This document shows, in pieces, positions 17,765-27,324 of a stretch of DNA of 64,000 nt (position 1 is its first letter; each line of letters starts with the position of its first letter). The stretch comes from Nitrogeniibacter aestuarii (GTDB lineage Bacteria; Pseudomonadota; Gammaproteobacteria; Burkholderiales; Rhodocyclaceae), in assembly GCF_017309585.1 (NCBI RefSeq), contig NZ_CP071321.1:2666001-2730000 (forward strand), in the 5' to 3' direction. A program made the translations under genes and the position numbers. Under the pieces are notes generated by a model, which saw only the letters and a program-made list of their open reading frames with translations, was not told the DNA's origin and ran no database searches.

Positions 17765-18351
17765 CCAATCAGCCCCCCGAGGGCGAGGATGATACATGCG
17801 ACGTCAAGCGGCCGCAGAGGCCTCACATCCACGGAGGCGATGCCGTTTGCCCTTGGCACTTCGGCTCCGAGCAGCCAGGCACGCCATCCGGAATCGGAGC
17901 GCTCCATGGCGGCGAGCACGAGCGACAGTCGCACCGCAATACGATCCGCCGGCACACCCAATGGCGTCGACACGCGTAACCCGTGATGCAAAGCACTGAT
18001 CAGCTCATTCACACCGAGTGACTCGAGCAAGGTCGCCACCAGAGCCACCATCGACAACAAGCGCATCGCGTGAATGACACCAAGCTCAAGGCCGTCCCAT
18101 GTCATTGGCAACCAGGCCAGCGACGGGAAAAGGCGGATTCCGGGCGTCGCCATTGCAAACAGGACAATCGTGACACCACATAGAATACGGATGCGCCGCG
18201 CGAGCTTGAGGAAACGCGCCCGCGCGAAAATGGCGGCGAAGACGGACACGCCCAGCACGCCATACCAGAGCCATGGAGCCGGCAGTGTCTGAATGAAAAC
18301 GGCGATGCTTGCCCAGAGGCAAAGCACCGCCGTGGGGTGCAGCACGTTCAT
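17749..18351 (-). CDS. integral membrane protein resembling EcfT/CbiQ
   Basis: About 200 residues from the ATG at 18351 (AGG box upstream; a TTG directly before it is less likely). There are five or six hydrophobic segments: the first two are separated by only a few residues (LCLWASIAVFIQTLPAPWLW, YGVLGVSVFAAIFARA), then CGVTIVLFAMATPGI, HAMRLLSMVALVATLLES and a C-terminal LDVACIILALGGLIGWGVV. The middle block LLESLGVNELISALHHGLRV resembles the coupling region of energy-coupling-factor T subunits (CbiQ). No ECF ATPase or S subunit is nearby, so the role is unclear. It overlaps truA at its 3' end and lies 35 nt below fimV. Confidence 0.55.
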   Translation of the reverse strand: MNVLHPTAVLCLWASIAVFIQTLPAPWLWYGVLGVSVFAAIFARARFLKLARRIRILCGVTIVLFAMATPGIRLFPSLAWLPMTWDGLELGVIHAMRLLSMVALVATLLESLGVNELISALHHGLRVSTPLGVPADRIAVRLSLVLAAMERSDSGWRAWLLGAEVPRANGIASVDVRPLRPLDVACIILALGGLIGWGVV

Positions 18352-18386
18352 CAAACGCCTGTCATGTCCGACTCATGGCATGAGCC

Positions 18387-21300
18387 TTAGCCCAGCCGCG
18401 CGAGAATCGATTTGGCCTGTTCCTGCTGAGCATCGTCCCCGTCACGCATGACCTCGTCGAGCAACTCCCTTGCGCCCTCGGCATCGCCCATTTCTTCGTA
18501 GGCACGTGCAAGCTCGAGCTTGGTATCGACTTCCTGGTTCAACTCCTCGTCCGCCGGGAGGTCCGGAACGGCGCGACTATCCGTCAATGAGGTCACGACA
18601 CTCTTGGTGAGCGACGCCATCATGGCGTCGTCGCCGCTCGGCTGTTCAAGCTGGGGAGAACCCTCTTCAAACGATGCGAGCTGGTCCTGGGTTTCGGTCA
18701 GATCAGGCAAATCGAACGAATCGGCATCGTCCGACTGGGCTGTCTCAGCTGACACGTCAGCAGGCGAATCCAGCTCCGGTGCTGCCGGCGCTTCGGCATC
18801 GGCACCTTCGAGGTCGAGGTTGATGTCAGACAGATCAAGCGAGGTCGCCATCATGTTCTCTTCGTTGTCGCTCGACTTGTCTTCATCCAGATCGAAATCA
18901 AAATCCAGCAAACTGCCTTCGAAGTTGGTTTTTTCAAGATCCACAACGGCCACATCACTGTTGTCGCCACCAGACACGTCCGTACCCGCATTCAGCGCCG
19001 ATTCGAAATCGATCCCGCTGCTGGTGCCGAGATCTGTCGCCTCCAGATCGACCTCGACGCCGCCCTCACGGGACTCCATTTCGGCAGCACCACCGCTCAG
19101 GTCCGTGCTTTCCAGATTGATATCCGGAAGCACACTGCTGACCGAGGTTTCGGCCATGTTCTCATTTCCCGGCGGCGGCTCGGACAGATCGAGATTGAAT
19201 TCAAGCGACGAATCAGCCGCATCGAAAGACGAATCGAACTCGACACCATCTTCGACTGGCGCGTCTTCGGCCTTGGCAACAGCCTCAATGGCCTCGCCTT
19301 CGGTATCGGTTTCATCGAGATCGAGGTTGAAATCCAGATCGCCCGTATCAAGAGACAGATCTTCTTCCTCAGCTGTCTGCCCCGCCTGCGCGGATTCAAC
19401 CTGACCCATCAGGTGGTCTGCATCCGAATCCGTAAACTGGTTCAACTCACCCGGGATTGCCCATGTGTCTTTCATTTGCGAGGGCGACGGCTCATCAGGC
19501 GTCGGAATGGCCCCGCTGAAGTCCAGTGAGGCATCAATATCATCTTCTGGCGCCTCGGCGGGTTTTTCCTCAGCAGCGGCGACCGCCATGCCGGTCAGTG
19601 CCGCGCCCGCAGCGGCAGCAGCCGCCGTCGCACTTGTCTGAGGCGCCGTGAAGCCTTCGGACACACCCGCGTCAGGAGCAACAGCGTTATCGGGCGCCGG
19701 CTCACGTTTGAAGAGCGGATTGTCCGGATCGAGCTTGGTGCCCATCTCCACGGCCTTATCCCACGCTTCACCCTTGCCGCCGGTCACGGTGTAGAGCTCG
19801 GCGGCCGTGGTTTCAAACTGCTGGAGATTCTTGCGTTGGCTATAGATCTCAAGCAGCTTCAGGTGAATTGCCGTACGGGACGGATCCGCCTTCATGGCAT
19901 CGAGAAGAATCTCTTCGGCCTGAGCATCGCGGCCATAGGCCATGTACACATCAGCCTCTGCCACCGGATCGACACCTTCGTCAGTATCAATTGCAGAGAG
20001 GCCCGACTGGCTGAAATCGGTCTGGATCAGGCTACTGCTACCTGTATCGACACTTTGGCCGCCCGTTTCACCAAAGACGGAATTCTGGTCTGGCGGGAAC
20101 ACGGACGCCATGGCTGTTTCGTTCGGCGTATCGCCCTTGCCTGCTGCCTTCTTCCGGCGCAATGCGACAAGGCCCAAAGCGGCGGCCAGGGCAGCAAGGA
20201 GGCCGCCAATGGCCAGCGGGTTTGACATCAAGCTGTCAACAATGCCGGGCTCAGGCTTGGGCGCGGGTGCTGGCGGAACAGGTTTCGGCATGGGCGCCGG
20301 CTCTGCGGCAGGCGCCGGCGTCGGCTCCGGAGCCGGCTCAGCCGCCACCGGGGGTGCCGCTTCTTCCTGCGGCTTCACCAGATCCTGCAATTCCTTCTCA
20401 AGCGCATCCTGCGCACCGGCCGGCATCGACGGCTCGCCACCGGCAGCAGTTTCGCTGCCTGGGGCGGGGGCCATGGGCGCCTCAGCAGGCTGCGCGCCAG
20501 CGGGAGCCTCTGCCGGGGTCTGAGTGGCTGTTTCAGGCATCGGTGCAGCGGTAACAGGCTCGGCCGGGGCGTCAGGCGCTGCGGTTGTGTCACCACCCTG
20601 TGCCTGCTGCTGAAGCGCAGCAAGGCTCTCGTTCTTCATCTCGATGAGCTGCTGGAGCTCGGAGATGTTCTGCTCCAGCGCAGCCAGCCGATCGTTGGCC
20701 TCCTTAAGGGCGCGATCGCGGGCGACGATGTCTTCTTCCAGCGACTTGAGGCGTTCATTCGCCTCGCCGATCTCGCTACTTGCACCAGCGGGGGGTTCAG
20801 CTGTCTGGGAAACCTTGACCTGGTCCTTGCTTTCGCTGACAGGCGTCGGCGTCTCTTCGACTTTCGCGGTAATCTTGCCTGCGCTGGCCTGAGTGCTTTC
20901 GGTCGGCTCGACCGGTGCGCTCGCGGCAGCTCGGTCAGCGACACGGCGGCGGTAGGCATTGAAATCGGCCGCATGCGCAATCACCTGCTGACGCGCCTCG
21001 CCAGCGGATACTGCGTTGGCTGCATTCGCGTCGGGCACATTGAGGATGACACCCGCACGCAGACGGTTGATGTTGTTATCAACGAACGCATCCGGGTTGG
21101 CCTGGTAAAGCGCGATCAGCATCTGATCCATGCTCACGCCAGCCGGCTTGTACTGGCGCGCGATCTTGCCAAGGGTATCGCCGCGCTTGACGCGATAATC
21201 GCCCGGAGCACCACCGATTGGACGCGCAGCACGCGCCACCGGCTTGCTTACCGCGGTCCCGACACCCGAGGCGGCGGCAGGTGCCGGCATGTCGGGCGGA

Positions 21301-21692
21301 TCGAGCAGGAAGGTGTATTCACGCAGAAGCCGGCCGGCCGACCAGTTCAGTTCAACCAGTACATCAACGAAGGGATCATTGATCGGTCGGGCGCTCGTGA
21401 GTTTGAGGACAGACCGCTTGCCTCGACGCTCGACGGACATCTGAATGCCCTTGAGTGCGGGTGCGTAAGCGATTCCAGCGTCTTTGAATGCGGTAGGTGC
21501 GGCAACGGCGGCCGTCATCGAACTGAGTTCATCCGCCGTCGCGGTGAGTTCGATCTCGGCGCGGAGCGGCTGCCCAAGCGCGCTGAGAACAGAAATTCGA
21601 CCCAGGCCTGCTGCGTTCGCGCTGAACGGCATCGCCGCTAGGGTGGCCGCGATCAGCGTGGCCCGAATTGAGGTCTTCTGAAAGGTATTCAA
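18387..21692 (-). CDS. fimV: FimV/HubP family polar-hub and type IV pilus assembly protein
   Basis: 1101 residues. Order of parts: signal peptide (ATLIAATLAAMPFSANA), the FimV N-terminal domain (GLGRISVLSALGQPLRAEIEL), a LysM peptidoglycan-binding domain (DYRVKRGDTLGKIARQYKPA) near residue 165, coiled coil around 310-350, Ala/Pro-rich linker, one transmembrane helix near 490 (NPLAIGGLLAALAAALGLVA), a very acidic cytoplasmic region with TPR-like repeats, and the conserved C-terminal FimV motif (TKLELARAYEEMGDAEGARE) ending in SILARLG. It organises the cell pole and type IV pili. The start is TTG at 21692 with GAGG eight nucleotides upstream; no in-frame ATG is nearby. Confidence 0.93.
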   Translation of the reverse strand: MNTFQKTSIRATLIAATLAAMPFSANAAGLGRISVLSALGQPLRAEIELTATADELSSMTAAVAAPTAFKDAGIAYAPALKGIQMSVERRGKRSVLKLTSARPINDPFVDVLVELNWSAGRLLREYTFLLDPPDMPAPAAASGVGTAVSKPVARAARPIGGAPGDYRVKRGDTLGKIARQYKPAGVSMDQMLIALYQANPDAFVDNNINRLRAGVILNVPDANAANAVSAGEARQQVIAHAADFNAYRRRVADRAAASAPVEPTESTQASAGKITAKVEETPTPVSESKDQVKVSQTAEPPAGASSEIGEANERLKSLEEDIVARDRALKEANDRLAALEQNISELQQLIEMKNESLAALQQQAQGGDTTAAPDAPAEPVTAAPMPETATQTPAEAPAGAQPAEAPMAPAPGSETAAGGEPSMPAGAQDALEKELQDLVKPQEEAAPPVAAEPAPEPTPAPAAEPAPMPKPVPPAPAPKPEPGIVDSLMSNPLAIGGLLAALAAALGLVALRRKKAAGKGDTPNETAMASVFPPDQNSVFGETGGQSVDTGSSSLIQTDFSQSGLSAIDTDEGVDPVAEADVYMAYGRDAQAEEILLDAMKADPSRTAIHLKLLEIYSQRKNLQQFETTAAELYTVTGGKGEAWDKAVEMGTKLDPDNPLFKREPAPDNAVAPDAGVSEGFTAPQTSATAAAAAAGAALTGMAVAAAEEKPAEAPEDDIDASLDFSGAIPTPDEPSPSQMKDTWAIPGELNQFTDSDADHLMGQVESAQAGQTAEEEDLSLDTGDLDFNLDLDETDTEGEAIEAVAKAEDAPVEDGVEFDSSFDAADSSLEFNLDLSEPPPGNENMAETSVSSVLPDINLESTDLSGGAAEMESREGGVEVDLEATDLGTSSGIDFESALNAGTDVSGGDNSDVAVVDLEKTNFEGSLLDFDFDLDEDKSSDNEENMMATSLDLSDINLDLEGADAEAPAAPELDSPADVSAETAQSDDADSFDLPDLTETQDQLASFEEGSPQLEQPSGDDAMMASLTKSVVTSLTDSRAVPDLPADEELNQEVDTKLELARAYEEMGDAEGARELLDEVMRDGDDAQQEQAKSILARLG

Positions 21693-21922
21693 AACCGCAT
21701 CCTCATGCTGGAAGCACTACATTGGAATGCGAACATATCATTTAGGATATGCTGCATCAAGCCAGTATCCACTTTAAGTATCGTTGCCAATACCTTAAAA
21801 CGGAAGGAATTTTCACTTCGCTGGCCCCAATTACACCCAAGCTGCGGTTCGACATGTGTCATAACTGCCACATCGTGGCAGGGTCAGCCCGACTCCCACG
21901 CGGTGGAAGCCGGGCCGGCACA
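21693..21922 (-). promoter_or_regulatory. AT-rich fimV upstream region
   Basis: The 230 bases between asd and fimV are clearly richer in A+T than the flanking genes and include CATATCATTTAGGATATG. I take this as the fimV promoter region but cannot assign a -35/-10 pair with confidence. A 60-codon minus-strand ORF ends with TGA overlapping the fimV TTG (TTTTGA), but its protein looks like random translation. Confidence 0.4.
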
Positions 21923-23041
21923 TCACTGCTCCAACAGGATTCGGAGCATGCGACGCAGCGGTTCCGCAGCCCCCCAAAGGAGCTGGTCACCTACCGTAAA
22001 GGCTGAGAGGTAGTCCCCCCCCATACCCAACTTACGAAGTCGACCGACCGGTACCGTCAGGGTACCGGTCACCGCGGCGGGGGTCAGGTCACGGATGGAG
22101 GCTTCCTTTTCGTTGGGAACCACCTTCACTGACCCATTGGCCTTCGCCAGCATGTCATTGATTTCGTCAAGGGGGACGTCTTTCTTTAGCTTGATCGTCA
22201 ATGCTTGTGAATGACACCGCATGGCGCCCATGCGCACACACAGGCCATCTATGACAATCGGATTAGCCTCACGCCCCAGAATCTTGTTCGTTTCCGCCTG
22301 CCCTTTCCACTCTTCGCGGCTCTGTCCGTTGCCCAGATCGGAATCGATCCAGGGAATCAGCGAACCCGCCAGGGGCACACCGAACTGAGTCGTGTCGTAG
22401 TCACTGCTGCGCAGCGCTGAAGCCACATTGCGATCGATCTCGAGAATGGCCGACGCCGGATCATTCAACGCATCACCAGCCGCCTGATTCAGGAAACCCA
22501 TGCCCTTGAGCAGCTCACGCATGTGCTGTGCGCCGCCGCCGGATGCCGCCTGATAGGTCATCGAGGTCGCCCATTCGACCAGATTGTTCTGGAACAGTCC
22601 GCCCAGCGCCATCAGCATCAGACTGACAGTGCAGTTGCCGCCAACGTAGTTCTTCACGCCTCGGGACAGACCATCACGGATGACGCCATCATTGACCGGA
22701 TCGAGCACGATGATGGCGTCGTCATTCATGCGCAGTGCCGACGCGGCATCGATCCAGTAGCCCTGCCAACCGGCCTCCCGCAGTTTGGGGAACACCGCCT
22801 TCGTGTAATCGCCGCCCTGGCAGGTCACGATCACGTCCATGGCCTTGAGCGCGTCGATACTGTTCGCGTCCTGCAGCGCAGGAACATCCTTGCCCACATC
22901 GGGGCCCTTGCCACCCGCATTGGAGGTGCTGAAGAACACCGGATCGATGTGCGCGAAGTCATCTTCTTCGCGCATGCGCTGCATCAACACCGAGCCGACC
23001 ATGCCACGCCAGCCAACCAGACCTACTCGCTTCGTTGCCAT
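21923..23041 (-). CDS. asd: aspartate-semialdehyde dehydrogenase
   Basis: 372 residues. It reduces aspartyl phosphate to the semialdehyde for lysine, methionine, threonine and diaminopimelate synthesis. The NADP loop is VGLVGWRGMVGSVLMQRM and the catalytic Cys is in GGNCTVSLMLMAL; the proton-relay His is in RMGAMRCHSQALTIKL. Length and motifs match the Gram-negative long form. It lies 39 nt below leuB. Confidence 0.97.
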   Translation of the reverse strand: MATKRVGLVGWRGMVGSVLMQRMREEDDFAHIDPVFFSTSNAGGKGPDVGKDVPALQDANSIDALKAMDVIVTCQGGDYTKAVFPKLREAGWQGYWIDAASALRMNDDAIIVLDPVNDGVIRDGLSRGVKNYVGGNCTVSLMLMALGGLFQNNLVEWATSMTYQAASGGGAQHMRELLKGMGFLNQAAGDALNDPASAILEIDRNVASALRSSDYDTTQFGVPLAGSLIPWIDSDLGNGQSREEWKGQAETNKILGREANPIVIDGLCVRMGAMRCHSQALTIKLKKDVPLDEINDMLAKANGSVKVVPNEKEASIRDLTPAAVTGTLTVPVGRLRKLGMGGDYLSAFTVGDQLLWGAAEPLRRMLRILLEQ

Positions 23042-23080
23042 TTTTCCGTTCCTGAAAATTCGTTGTCGTTCGTTGCTCTC

Positions 23081-24142
23081 TTACAGCGCCGCCAGCACCG
23101 CATCGCCCATTTCGACCGTACCGACCTTTCGCGTACCGGGTTCGTAGATGTCACCCGTACGCAAGCCTTCGGCCAGCACCTTCTTGACTGCCGACTCGAT
23201 CTTCGCCGCAGCCGCCTCCTGAGCGAAGGTGTATCGCAGCATCATGGCCACGGACAGGATGGTGGCCAGGGGATTGGCGAGACCCTTGCCCGCGATATCG
23301 GGCGCCGATCCGTGACACGGCTCGTACATGCCCTTGTTGTTTTCGTCGAGCGACGCGGACGGCAGCATCCCGATGGACCCCGTGAGCATGGCCGCCTCGT
23401 CAGACAGGATGTCGCCGAACATGTTGCCGGTCACCATCACGTCAAACTGCTTCGGATTCTTCACCAGCTGCATGGCGGCGTTGTCCACCAGCATGTGAGT
23501 GAGTTCGACGTCCGGATAGTCGGCCGACAGTTCGATCATCACGTCGCGCCACAGCTGAGTGCACTCAAGCACGTTCATCTTGTCCACCGAACACAGGCGC
23601 TTGTGGCGCTTGCGCGCAATATCGAACGCGACTTTCCCGATACGCCGGATCTCGCTTTCACTGTAGATCATGGTGTTGTAACCGACACGCTCGCCGTCAC
23701 GCATCTCGATGGCACGTGGCTGGCCGAAGTAAATGTCGCCGGTGAGCTCACGCACGATCATGATGTCGAGACCAGCCACGAGTTCGGGCTTGATCGAAGA
23801 GGCATTGGCCAGTTCCGGATAGAGAATCGCGGGTCTCAGATTGCCGAACAGATTCAGTGCCTTGCGAATACCCAGCAAACCGCGCTCCGGGCGCTGTTCG
23901 CGCGGGAGCACGTCCCACTTGGGACCACCCACGGCGCCGAGCAGAACGGCATCTGCCGCCTTGGCAATCTCCAGGGTTTCGTCGGGCAGCGGGACGCCGT
24001 GGGCATCAACCGCAGCACCACCAATCAGCGCCTCTTCAAGTTCGAAAGCCAGTCCGTCACTGCGCAGCGCCTCGAGCACGCGCACGGCCTGCGCCATGAT
24101 TTCCGGACCAATGCCGTCGCCCGGCAACACACAAATCTTCAT
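23081..24142 (-). CDS. leuB: 3-isopropylmalate dehydrogenase
   Basis: 353 residues from the ATG at 24142, which has GGAG at the right spacing; an ATG four codons earlier lies on top of that box. The enzyme oxidises and decarboxylates 3-isopropylmalate in leucine synthesis. Motifs are CVLPGDGIGPEIMAQAV, VRELTGDIYFGQPR, the catalytic Tyr in GYNTMIYSE, and the NAD/metal site NMFGDILSDEAAMLTGSIGM. It is 45 nt downstream of leuD. Confidence 0.97.
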   Translation of the reverse strand: MKICVLPGDGIGPEIMAQAVRVLEALRSDGLAFELEEALIGGAAVDAHGVPLPDETLEIAKAADAVLLGAVGGPKWDVLPREQRPERGLLGIRKALNLFGNLRPAILYPELANASSIKPELVAGLDIMIVRELTGDIYFGQPRAIEMRDGERVGYNTMIYSESEIRRIGKVAFDIARKRHKRLCSVDKMNVLECTQLWRDVMIELSADYPDVELTHMLVDNAAMQLVKNPKQFDVMVTGNMFGDILSDEAAMLTGSIGMLPSASLDENNKGMYEPCHGSAPDIAGKGLANPLATILSVAMMLRYTFAQEAAAAKIESAVKKVLAEGLRTGDIYEPGTRKVGTVEMGDAVLAAL

Positions 24143-24187
24143 TCTTATCTCCAAGCAGCCCTGTCGACCGGCGACAGGGATCTGATA

Positions 24188-24826
24188 TCAGCGGAAGTAG
24201 TACGGGTGCTCGGCCTTGCGCTTTTCTTCGTAGGCGCGAATCTCATCCGCGTGACGCAGCGTCAGTCCGATCTCGTCCCAGCCATTGAGCAGGCATTCCT
24301 TGCGGAACGGGTCGATATCGAAGTGGTGGGCCTTGCCATCAGGTTCGCGCACTTCCTGAGCCGCCAGATCGACGGTCAGCCGGTAGCCCTCGTTCGCCGC
24401 ACAGTTCTTGAACAGATGATCAACCACTTCGGGCGACAGACGGATCGGCAGCAACCCGTTCTTGAAACAGTTGCTGAAAAAGATATCGGCAAAGGTGGTG
24501 CCGATGATGGCGCGGATGCCATAGTCTTCCAGCGCCCAGGGCGCATGCTCGCGGGAACTGCCGCAGCCGAAGTTGGCACGCGTGAGCATGATCTCGGCGC
24601 CGGCATAACGCGGCTGGTTGAGCACGAAGTCCGGATTGACCTGTCGCGCGCTGTTATCCATGCCCGGCTCGCCGCGGTCGAGATACCGCCATTCGTCGAA
24701 CAGGTTCGGACCGAAACCGCTGCGCTTGATCGACTTCAGAAACTGCTTCGGAATGATGGCGTCGGTATCGACATTCGCGCGATCCATCGGGATCACGAGA
24801 CCATTGAGTTCAGTGAAAGCTCGCAT
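24188..24826 (-). CDS. leuD: 3-isopropylmalate dehydratase small subunit
   Basis: 212 residues. It forms the swivelling domain of isopropylmalate isomerase with LeuC. It contains MDRANVDTDAIIPKQFLKSI and the substrate loop NFGCGSSREHAPWALEDYG, and ends in the usual Tyr-rich tail. It follows leuC by 63 nt; the entericidin-type small gene found between leuC and leuD in some Betaproteobacteria is absent. Confidence 0.97.
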   Translation of the reverse strand: MRAFTELNGLVIPMDRANVDTDAIIPKQFLKSIKRSGFGPNLFDEWRYLDRGEPGMDNSARQVNPDFVLNQPRYAGAEIMLTRANFGCGSSREHAPWALEDYGIRAIIGTTFADIFFSNCFKNGLLPIRLSPEVVDHLFKNCAANEGYRLTVDLAAQEVREPDGKAHHFDIDPFRKECLLNGWDEIGLTLRHADEIRAYEEKRKAEHPYYFR

Positions 24827-24889
24827 GATTCCTTACCCTCGGCGGCTCGAACCGCCGGTTTGTATTCTTGAGATGCCCGGTTCTCTGGC

Positions 24890-26302
24890 TCAGAGATCGG
24901 CCACGTCGACAAAGTGGCCGGCAATACCCGCCGCTGCGGCCAGCGCCGGGCTGACCAGGTGAGTCCGGCCACCCGCGCCCTGACGTCCCTCGAAATTCCG
25001 GTTGGACGTCGAGGCGCAGCGTTCGCCTGCCTCGAGACGATCGGCATTCATGGCCAGGCACATGGAGCAACCCGGCTCCCGCCACTCGAAACCGGCCTCG
25101 ACAAACACCTTGTCGAGCCCCTCGGCCTCGGCCTGACGCTTGACCAGACCGGACCCCGGCACCACCAGCACCTGTTTGACCGAATCCGCCTTCTTGCGGC
25201 CCTTGGCCACGGCGGCTGCAGCGCGCAGATCCTCGATCCGTGAATTGGTACAGGAGCCGATGAACACGCGATCCACCGGAATGCGCTTGATCGGCGTTCC
25301 GGCTTCGAGATCCATGTACTTGAGCGCACGCTCCATGCCCTCACGCTTGACGGCATCGGCCTGGTCCGCCGGATTCGGCACCACGCCATCGACACTGGTG
25401 ACCATCTCGGGCGACGTGCCCCAGGTCACCTGCGGGCGAATCGCGGCCGCATCGAGCGTGACCACCTTGTCAAACTGGGCGCCCTCGTCGGTGTGCAGCG
25501 TCTTCCAGTACGCCACGGCCTGATCCCACTGTTCGCCTTCCGGCGCGAACTGGCGACCTTTCACATACTCGATCGTGGTGTCGTCCACGGCCACCATGCC
25601 GGCACGGGCGCCGGCCTCGATGGCCATGTTGCAGACGGTCATGCGCCCTTCAACCGAGAGCGAACGGATGGCAGAGCCACCGAACTCGATGGCGTAACCC
25701 GTACCACCGGCCGTACCGATCTCACCGATGATTGCAAGCACCACATCCTTGGCCGTCACACCCGGCGCAAGTTCGCCCTCGACGGCCACGAGCAGGGTCT
25801 TGGATTTCTTCTGCACCAGGCACTGGGTGGCGAGCACGTGCTCGACCTCGGAAGTGCCGATACCATGCGCCAGGCAACCGAGCGCACCATGGGTTGATGT
25901 GTGCGAATCGCCGCACACGACGGTCATGCCGGGCAGCGTGGCACCGTTTTCCGGTCCAACCACGTGAACGATGCCCTGACGCAGATCCTTGAAGGGAAAA
26001 TAGGCCAGCGAGCCAACGCTCTTGATGTTGGCGTCAAGCGTTTCGACCTGCTGTCGGGAGATCGGGTCCTTGATGCCCTCGTCCCAATGATCGGTCGGCG
26101 TGTTGTGATCCGCGGTGGCAACGATGGACCCGGTACGCCAGGGCTTGCGCCCGGCCAGCTTCAGCCCCTCGAAGGCCTGCGGGCTGGTCACTTCGTGAAC
26201 CAGATGGCGATCGATATAGATCAGCGCCGTGCCGTCCGCTTCTTCGCGAACAACGTGGCTGGACCAGAGCTTTTCGTAAAGGGTTTTCGCTTGTTGCATC
26301 AT
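24890..26302 (-). CDS. leuC: 3-isopropylmalate dehydratase large subunit
   Basis: 470 residues from one of two adjacent ATGs (26302 or 26299); the frame opens further upstream but the conserved protein starts AKTLYEKLWSSHVV. Aconitase-family enzyme with a [4Fe-4S] cluster: the ligands are the Cys in FIGSCTNSRIEDL and the pair in REPGCSMCLAMN. CGDSHTSTHGALG and HLVHEVTSPQAFEGL are also intact. It heads the leuCDB-asd group; the region upstream to 26421 is expected to contain its promoter. Confidence 0.97.
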   Translation of the reverse strand: MMQQAKTLYEKLWSSHVVREEADGTALIYIDRHLVHEVTSPQAFEGLKLAGRKPWRTGSIVATADHNTPTDHWDEGIKDPISRQQVETLDANIKSVGSLAYFPFKDLRQGIVHVVGPENGATLPGMTVVCGDSHTSTHGALGCLAHGIGTSEVEHVLATQCLVQKKSKTLLVAVEGELAPGVTAKDVVLAIIGEIGTAGGTGYAIEFGGSAIRSLSVEGRMTVCNMAIEAGARAGMVAVDDTTIEYVKGRQFAPEGEQWDQAVAYWKTLHTDEGAQFDKVVTLDAAAIRPQVTWGTSPEMVTSVDGVVPNPADQADAVKREGMERALKYMDLEAGTPIKRIPVDRVFIGSCTNSRIEDLRAAAAVAKGRKKADSVKQVLVVPGSGLVKRQAEAEGLDKVFVEAGFEWREPGCSMCLAMNADRLEAGERCASTSNRNFEGRQGAGGRTHLVSPALAAAAGIAGHFVDVADL

Positions 26303-26421
26303 GCATTCCAACACATCGAAAGAACCGTAAATTAAACCACACCAACGACTTATTGAATAGCCGGCTACCGCATCGCACCATCCTCCGGATGGCTCACCAG
26401 CGCTCAATTTTCTGCTTTACA

Positions 26422-26457
26422 CAAAGAAAAACCGCATCGCACTTTCGCGCGATGCGG
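26422..26457 (-). terminator. intrinsic terminator of the M48 peptidase gene
   Basis: On the minus strand CCGCATCGC, an 8-nt loop, GCGATGCGG and TTTTTCTTT form a 9-bp perfect stem with a T-rich tail, 45 nt after the stop codon of the M48 lipoprotein gene and ahead of the leuC promoter region. Confidence 0.85.
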
Positions 26458-26501
26458 CTCTGGCACGACCGGCAGCCCTGCCGCCATTCAGCAGACGGCT
26501 A

Positions 26502-27311
26502 TCATTTAGCTGCCTGATAAAGTGGCATGACCCGTTGCGCATCGCGCGCCAGATCCTGCTGACGCGTCGCATAAGATGGGTGGGTGGACAGGAACTGGGG
26601 CGGCGCGCCGTTGCTTGCCTTGGACATTTTCTGCCACAGGTTGACGGCCGCGCGCGGGTCATAGCCGGCACGAGCTGCCAACTCAACGCCGACACTGTCC
26701 GCCTCGGTTTCATGCAGCCGCGAGTTGGGCAACTCGAAGGTCACCTTGGCCACGGCCCCCATGAGATTGGCACCGCCCTGCCCCACGCCGGTCACCGCGC
26801 TGAGCACCGACAGCCCCAGGTTGGTCACCATGGCACGCGACGCGCGCTCGCGTGAATGCTCACGCAGCGCATGAGCGATTTCATGCCCCATCACCGCGGC
26901 AATTTCCGCATCGGTCAGACTGAGCTTGTTGATCAGGCCGGTGTAAAACGCAATCTTGCCCCCAGCCATGCACCAGGCATTGAGCTGATCGGAGGTAATC
27001 ACATTCACCTCCCACTTCCAGTTCACCGCATCCGGCCGGAAGGCGGCCGTGTGCGGAATCAAGCGGTTGGCAATTCGCCGCACGCGCTGGACCTGCTTCG
27101 CATCCTGATTGAGCACCCCCTTCGACCTGGCCTCCTGGAGAACCTGATCATAGGCCTGGGCCGAGGCTTGTTCGATCTCGGCTGCAGAGACCAGCATGCT
27201 CTGTCCTCGGGTCACGCCCACCGCGCCCGAATTGGTCGTTTGCACCGTCTGGCAGCCAACGGCCAACGTGGCCGCCGCCACCAGACTCAGCATCCGAAGC
27301 ATTCTCTTCAT
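26502..27311 (-). CDS. M48 family metallopeptidase lipoprotein (LoiP/YcaL-like)
   Basis: 269 residues. A type II signal peptide with lipobox LAVGC (lipidated Cys20) is followed by an M48 peptidase domain: zinc motif HEIAH (His143, His147) in VMGHEIAHALREHS and the third ligand Glu in HETEADSVGVELAARAGYDP. QFLSTHPSYATRQQDLARD is typical of the family C-terminus. It is likely an outer-membrane-anchored periplasmic protease in envelope quality control. A GAGGAG box precedes the ATG. It starts 13 nt after the MFS gene and probably shares its transcript. Confidence 0.9.
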   Translation of the reverse strand: MKRMLRMLSLVAAATLAVGCQTVQTTNSGAVGVTRGQSMLVSAAEIEQASAQAYDQVLQEARSKGVLNQDAKQVQRVRRIANRLIPHTAAFRPDAVNWKWEVNVITSDQLNAWCMAGGKIAFYTGLINKLSLTDAEIAAVMGHEIAHALREHSRERASRAMVTNLGLSVLSAVTGVGQGGANLMGAVAKVTFELPNSRLHETEADSVGVELAARAGYDPRAAVNLWQKMSKASNGAPPQFLSTHPSYATRQQDLARDAQRVMPLYQAAK

Positions 27312-27324
27312 TGTTTCGCTCTCC

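Noticed and set aside
18520..19404. Ser-rich 294-codon plus-strand ORF antisense to fimV
   Set aside because: The Ser/Thr richness is the complement of the acidic Glu/Asp repeats of FimV.
21689..21871. 60-codon ORF ending over the fimV TTG start
   Set aside because: Overlap TTTTGA could mean coupling, but the product looks random and lies in an AT-rich promoter region; kept only as a remark.
22523..24871. 782-codon plus-strand ORF antisense to asd, leuB and leuD
   Set aside because: It mirrors three well-supported genes, has no family motifs and a His/Arg/Gln-rich composition typical of antisense frames in GC-rich DNA.
24827..24889. Entericidin gene between leuC and leuD
   Set aside because: The 63-nt spacer is too short to encode it.
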